Of a DNA stretch of 59,808 bases, positions 57,140 through 59,808 are shown one piece after another. Positions within the stretch are counted from its first letter, which is position 1. Every line of letters starts with the position of its first letter. The stretch is from positions 1 through 59,808 of the forward strand of contig NZ_JFGS01000026.1 in assembly GCF_000740775.1 (NCBI RefSeq). The letters are read 5' to 3'. This DNA comes from Haematobacter missouriensis. Its GTDB lineage: Bacteria > Pseudomonadota > Alphaproteobacteria > Rhodobacterales > Rhodobacteraceae. Position numbers and translations under genes: made by a program. The notes beneath the pieces were generated by a model. That model made no database searches and was not told the origin of the DNA. It was given only the letters and a program-made list of their open reading frames with translations.

Positions 57140-58620
57140 TTCTTCTTGCCGATCCCCGAAAGGCCGGCCGGCAGCGTCAGCCCCTTGGGCATGCCGGGCG
57201 CCGCGGGCATCTGGTTCTGGAGCGCTTTCAACGCGGCAGGATCCATGCCCTTCGCCAGTGCTTCCGGGTCGCCCTTGCCGAACATCTTCATGGCCTGCTT
57301 GAGCATGCCACCTTTGCCCATCTTGCCCATTTTCTTCATCATGTCAGCAGTCTGGCGGTGCATCTTGAGAAGTTTGTTGAGGTCGGACACATCCATCCCG
57401 GCTCCCGCCGCGATCCGCTTCTTGCGGCTGGCCTGCAACATGTCCGGGTTGGCGCGCTCCCGCTTCGTCATGGACTGAATGAGCGCGATCTGACGGCGGA
57501 TCATCCGGTCGTCGACACCGGCTTCTTCCATCTGTTTGGACATCTTGCCCATGCCCGGCATCATGGACATCATGCCTTGCATACCGCCCATCTTCAGCAT
57601 CTGGTCAAGCTGCATCCGCAGGTCGTTCATGTTGAACTGACCCTTCTGGAAGCGCTTGAGCATACGTTCGGCCTGTTCGGCCTCAAACGTTTCCTGCGCC
57701 TTTTCGACAAGCGCGACGATATCGCCCATGCCGAGGATGCGGCCCGCGACGCGATCCGCGTCGAAGGTTTCCAGGGCATCCATCTTCTCGCCAAGGCCGA
57801 CGAAGCGGATGGGCTTGCCCGTGACCGCGCGCATGGAGAGCGCAGCGCCCCCACGCCCGTCACCGTCCATCCGGGTGAGCACGACACCGGAAATGCCCAC
57901 CTTGCCGTCGAACTCCGTCGCGACGTTCACCGCGTCCTGACCGGTCAGGCCATCGACCACCAGCAGCGTCTCGCGAGGCTGGGCCACATCGCGGACGGCC
58001 TGGACTTCATCCATCAGCACTTCGTCGATATGCAGCCGCCCGGCGGTGTCAAGGATATAGACGTCGTAGCCGCCGAGCGATGCCTGCGTCTTCGCCCGCT
58101 TCGCGATCTGGACGGCGCTCTCACCCTTGACGATGGGGAGCGTGTCCACGCCGACCTGCTGACCGAGGATCGCAAGCTGCTCCATCGCCGCGGGCCGGTT
58201 GGTGTCCAGCGAGGCCAGCAGGACGCGCTTGCCGTTCCTGTCCTTCAGTCGCTTGGCGATCTTGGCGGTGGTGGTGGTCTTGCCAGACCCCTGAAGGCCG
58301 ACCATCAGGATAGGCGCGGGCGGATTGTCGATCTTCAGCGAACCGGGATCGCCGTCACCCTTGAGAACATGGACAAGCTCATCATGGACGATCTTGACGA
58401 CCTGCTGACCCGGCGTGACCGATTTCGTGACATGCTGCCCCGCGGCCTTCTGCTGGACGGCCTTGACGAAATCCCGCGCAACGGGAAGCGAAACGTCCGC
58501 CTCCAGCAGCGCCACGCGGACCTCGCGGAGCGCCGTCGCCACATCCTCCTCGGTCAGCGCGCCCTGACGGGTGAGCCGCTCGAAGACGCCGCCAAGGCGT
58601 TCGGACAGGTTCTCGAACAT
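57136..58620 (-). CDS. ffh: Signal recognition particle protein Ffh
   Basis: This 494-residue GTPase has the N helical bundle at 1-85, the G domain with G1 GLQGSGKT at 108-115, DTNRPAA, DTAGRLHID and the TRMDGDGRGGA stretch, and a methionine-rich M domain (from about 325; MGGMQGMMSMMPGMGKM) that binds 4.5S RNA and signal peptides. ATG 58620 follows GAGGAGG at eight bases; a longer frame to 58809 has no homology. No SRP RNA gene was recognised beside it. Confidence 0.97.
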   Translation of the reverse strand: MFENLSERLGGVFERLTRQGALTEEDVATALREVRVALLEADVSLPVARDFVKAVQQKAAGQHVTKSVTPGQQVVKIVHDELVHVLKGDGDPGSLKIDNPPAPILMVGLQGSGKTTTTAKIAKRLKDRNGKRVLLASLDTNRPAAMEQLAILGQQVGVDTLPIVKGESAVQIAKRAKTQASLGGYDVYILDTAGRLHIDEVLMDEVQAVRDVAQPRETLLVVDGLTGQDAVNVATEFDGKVGISGVVLTRMDGDGRGGAALSMRAVTGKPIRFVGLGEKMDALETFDADRVAGRILGMGDIVALVEKAQETFEAEQAERMLKRFQKGQFNMNDLRMQLDQMLKMGGMQGMMSMMPGMGKMSKQMEEAGVDDRMIRRQIALIQSMTKRERANPDMLQASRKKRIAAGAGMDVSDLNKLLKMHRQTADMMKKMGKMGKGGMLKQAMKMFGKGDPEALAKGMDPAALKALQNQMPAAPGMPKGLTLPAGLSGIGKKK

Positions 58621-58796
58621 GCGCGATCCTCCTCGGACCAGTTTTCCGGCCGTGACCGGGTATTCCAAAACGACAACGGCACCCGTGGGCGCAACGCGCT
58701 GACGGATGGCGATCCCCCGCCTTTGCAGGGGACCGGAAGACACAATGCTCCCGGAATTGCGCGACGGATACGCCTTGGAGGCGTGTATGTCAACAC

Positions 58797-58827
58797 AAAG
58801 CCGGCTCATCCATGGATGGCCGGCTTT
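58797..58827. terminator. Terminator between ffh leader and the exported-protein pair
   Basis: AAAGCCGGC (58797-58805) pairs with GCCGGCTTT (58819-58827), and the interior CATCCA/TGGATG is also self-complementary, giving a long nearly continuous stem. It terminates minus-strand transcription from the 58860 gene ahead of ffh. Confidence 0.75.
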
Positions 58828-58859
58828 GCTCAGGCTGGTATGCTAGTATAGCGAGACGA

Positions 58860-59129
58860 TCAGTCGTTGGCGTAGTCCGGCACCGCGATGGCGGTCGGGT
58901 TCTGCGCACCGCGCGTCACGCTGGCGTCGTGATTGAGAATGAGCTCCATGCGCTCGGTGTCATTGTGGCGTTTCGCGCTGTCGAGCTGGATCAGCTCGTT
59001 GGTGCTGAACCGGGTGGGATCGACGCCGAGTTCGGCCGCAAGCTGGGCTTTACCCGCGTTGACGCCCTGAGCCATAACGGGAGCGGCAAGGCCGAGAAGG
59101 GCGACGGTCATGATGGTCTTGGCAAACAT
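58860..59129 (-). CDS. Small exported protein, paralog 1
   Basis: This 89-residue protein has a signal peptide (MFAKTIMTVALLGLAAPVMAQ, cleaved after VMA) and a mature part of about 69 residues: VNAGKAQLAAELGVDPTRFS, ELIQLDSAKRHND, then VTRGAQNPTA. It is about 55 per cent identical by eye to the gene upstream. I do not recognise a named family. AGGA is eight bases before the ATG; a frame to 59156 adds nine residues and lacks this support. It ends at a strong terminator before the ffh promoter region. Confidence 0.85.
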   Translation of the reverse strand: MFAKTIMTVALLGLAAPVMAQGVNAGKAQLAAELGVDPTRFSTNELIQLDSAKRHNDTERMELILNHDASVTRGAQNPTAIAVPDYAND

Positions 59130-59201
59130 GTCTCTATTCCTATTTTCTTGCTGCAAATGCAGCTTTCCTTGGGGGGTGGGGCGGGCTGCCCCGGCTTACT
59201 C

Positions 59202-59477
59202 TCAGTGACGCGTATCAGCGTAACCCGGCACCATCAGCGCCGTGGGAGTGTTCGCGTCGCGTGTTACGCCAACCTCCCTGTCCATGATGCGGCTCCAGAG
59301 CTGGCTGTCGTGGTTGCGCTTGGCAGTATCGAGTTGAATGAGTTCGATCAGCGTGAAAGCCGACGGATTCACGCCGAGTTCCGCCGCCATCTGCGCCTTG
59401 CCGGGGTTAACGCTCTCCGCAGCAACGGGAGCGGCAAGGCCGAGCAGGGCGACGGTCATGATGGTTTTGGCGAGCAT
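59202..59477 (-). CDS. Small exported protein, paralog 2
   Basis: This 91-residue protein has a signal peptide MLAKTIMTVALLGLAAPVAA almost identical to that of the downstream gene. The mature sequence VNPGKAQMAAELGVNPSAFT, ELIQLDTAKRNHD and VTRDANTPTALMVPGYAD matches paralog 1 along its whole length. No cysteines and no lipobox are present, so it is probably a free periplasmic or secreted protein. AAGGA precedes ATG 59477. The two genes are 72 bases apart, a recent tandem duplication. Function unknown. Confidence 0.85.
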   Translation of the reverse strand: MLAKTIMTVALLGLAAPVAAESVNPGKAQMAAELGVNPSAFTLIELIQLDTAKRNHDSQLWSRIMDREVGVTRDANTPTALMVPGYADTRH

Positions 59478-59599
59478 TTCAAATTTCCTTTCGACACGGG
59501 GCCGTGTTTTGGCTCCTAATCTCCCGGTCTTTTCCTGTGCCGGTGACGGATATATGGGCTCTGTCTTTCTGAGGGTGAAGGGCGGATTATGCAAAAGTC

Positions 59600-59615
59600 T
59601 GTGCATCTGTGCACA
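59600..59615 (-). promoter_or_regulatory. CRP/FNR-like palindrome upstream of the exported-protein pair
   Basis: TGTGCA-TCTG-TGCACA is a perfect 6-bp inverted repeat with spacing that fits the TGTGN-N6-NCACA layout of CRP/FNR-family sites. It lies 123 bases upstream of the 59477 start codon. Confidence 0.4.
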
Positions 59616-59808
59616 GCACTTGTGAGCAGCTGAGGATTTGAAAACGGGAACAATTTCCTTGTTGGCGCTGCGCCGGATCGCGTGAACAACCGTGTTCGTC
59701 CCGCATCACCCTGGCTGCAGCGCCACCGCGCATATTGAGAAACGAAAAGCCGCGTGCAACTCTCCCCTGTCACGCCTTCAACCCACATTCTCCAAGTAAG
59801 TCGCTGAT
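59616..59808. other. Non-coding end of window
   Basis: With the leader of the exported-protein pair (59478-59615), this makes a 331-base gene-free stretch. A minus-strand frame covering 59516-59788 is Arg/Cys-rich with no motif or ribosome site and is not accepted. No RNA gene is recognised; it is probably the upstream control region of the pair plus part of the next locus. Confidence 0.5.

Noticed and set aside
58621-58796. SRP 4.5S RNA gene next to ffh
   Set aside because: The conserved SRP RNA tetraloop region could not be found on either strand.

Overview
The window reads as a chromosomal segment of a GC-rich alphaproteobacterium, most likely of the order Rhodobacterales. The support is a CckA, SciP (DUF1153) and CtrA cell-cycle set, a MipZ division-site ATPase, the lipid A gene order bamA-ompH-fabZ-lpxA-lpxI-lpxB with LpxI, an NdvA-type exporter, and single-ring ZnF/MJ0042 and DUF1127 proteins of the kind found in that group. 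Nearly all of the 60 kb is dense housekeeping sequence with short intergenic gaps and many ATGA/GTGA stop-start overlaps.

Layout. Positions 1-810 are the end of an integrated phage-like element: the 3' end of an i-spanin (Rz) gene, an o-spanin (Rz1) gene overlapping it in another frame, a small zinc-ribbon ORF, and a 50-base 3' fragment of a tRNA-Val(GAC) gene that looks like the far att site. Positions 870-10800 hold rpmJ, an NdvA-like ABC exporter, guaB, an RsmB-type methyltransferase, cckA, cysS, a GNAT enzyme and an AraC regulator. Positions 10880-24000 hold miaA, then pyrH-frr-uppS-cdsA-dxr-rseP-bamA-ompH-fabZ-lpxA-lpxI-lpxB on the plus strand, an envelope-biogenesis string carrying isoprenoid carrier, phospholipid, outer-membrane protein and lipid A functions. 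mnmA faces it.

Positions 25200-31100 carry sciP and ctrA, a luciferase-like monooxygenase, a Bax-inhibitor-1 membrane protein, DUF1127 and LysR genes, an XRE regulator behind a textbook sigma-54 promoter, and a HisN-like phosphatase. Positions 31060-41150 carry epmA/efp, a small inverted-repeat element, a copper-chaperone-like protein, an MJ0042 protein, ftsE-ftsX-plsC-PPOX, and on the minus strand hisA-hisF-hisE-accA, with a YciI gene lying antisense between hisA and hisF. Positions 41200-48500 carry fliG, a membrane alpha/beta hydrolase, ku and ligD (bacterial NHEJ) and mipZ.

Positions 48600-53640 hold a four-gene ABC importer of unassigned substrate and an orphan GAF histidine kinase. Positions 53770-58620 hold the minus-strand translation and secretion cluster ffh-GNAT-chorismate mutase-rpsP-rimM-trmD-rplS-rpmE. 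The window ends with two tandem paralogous small exported proteins under a CRP/FNR-like palindrome.

No CRISPR array, rRNA, complete tRNA or recognisable anti-phage defence locus was seen. The features most worth following are the att/spanin boundary, the sigma-54 promoter of the XRE gene, the tandem exported protein pair, and the small inverted-repeat element.
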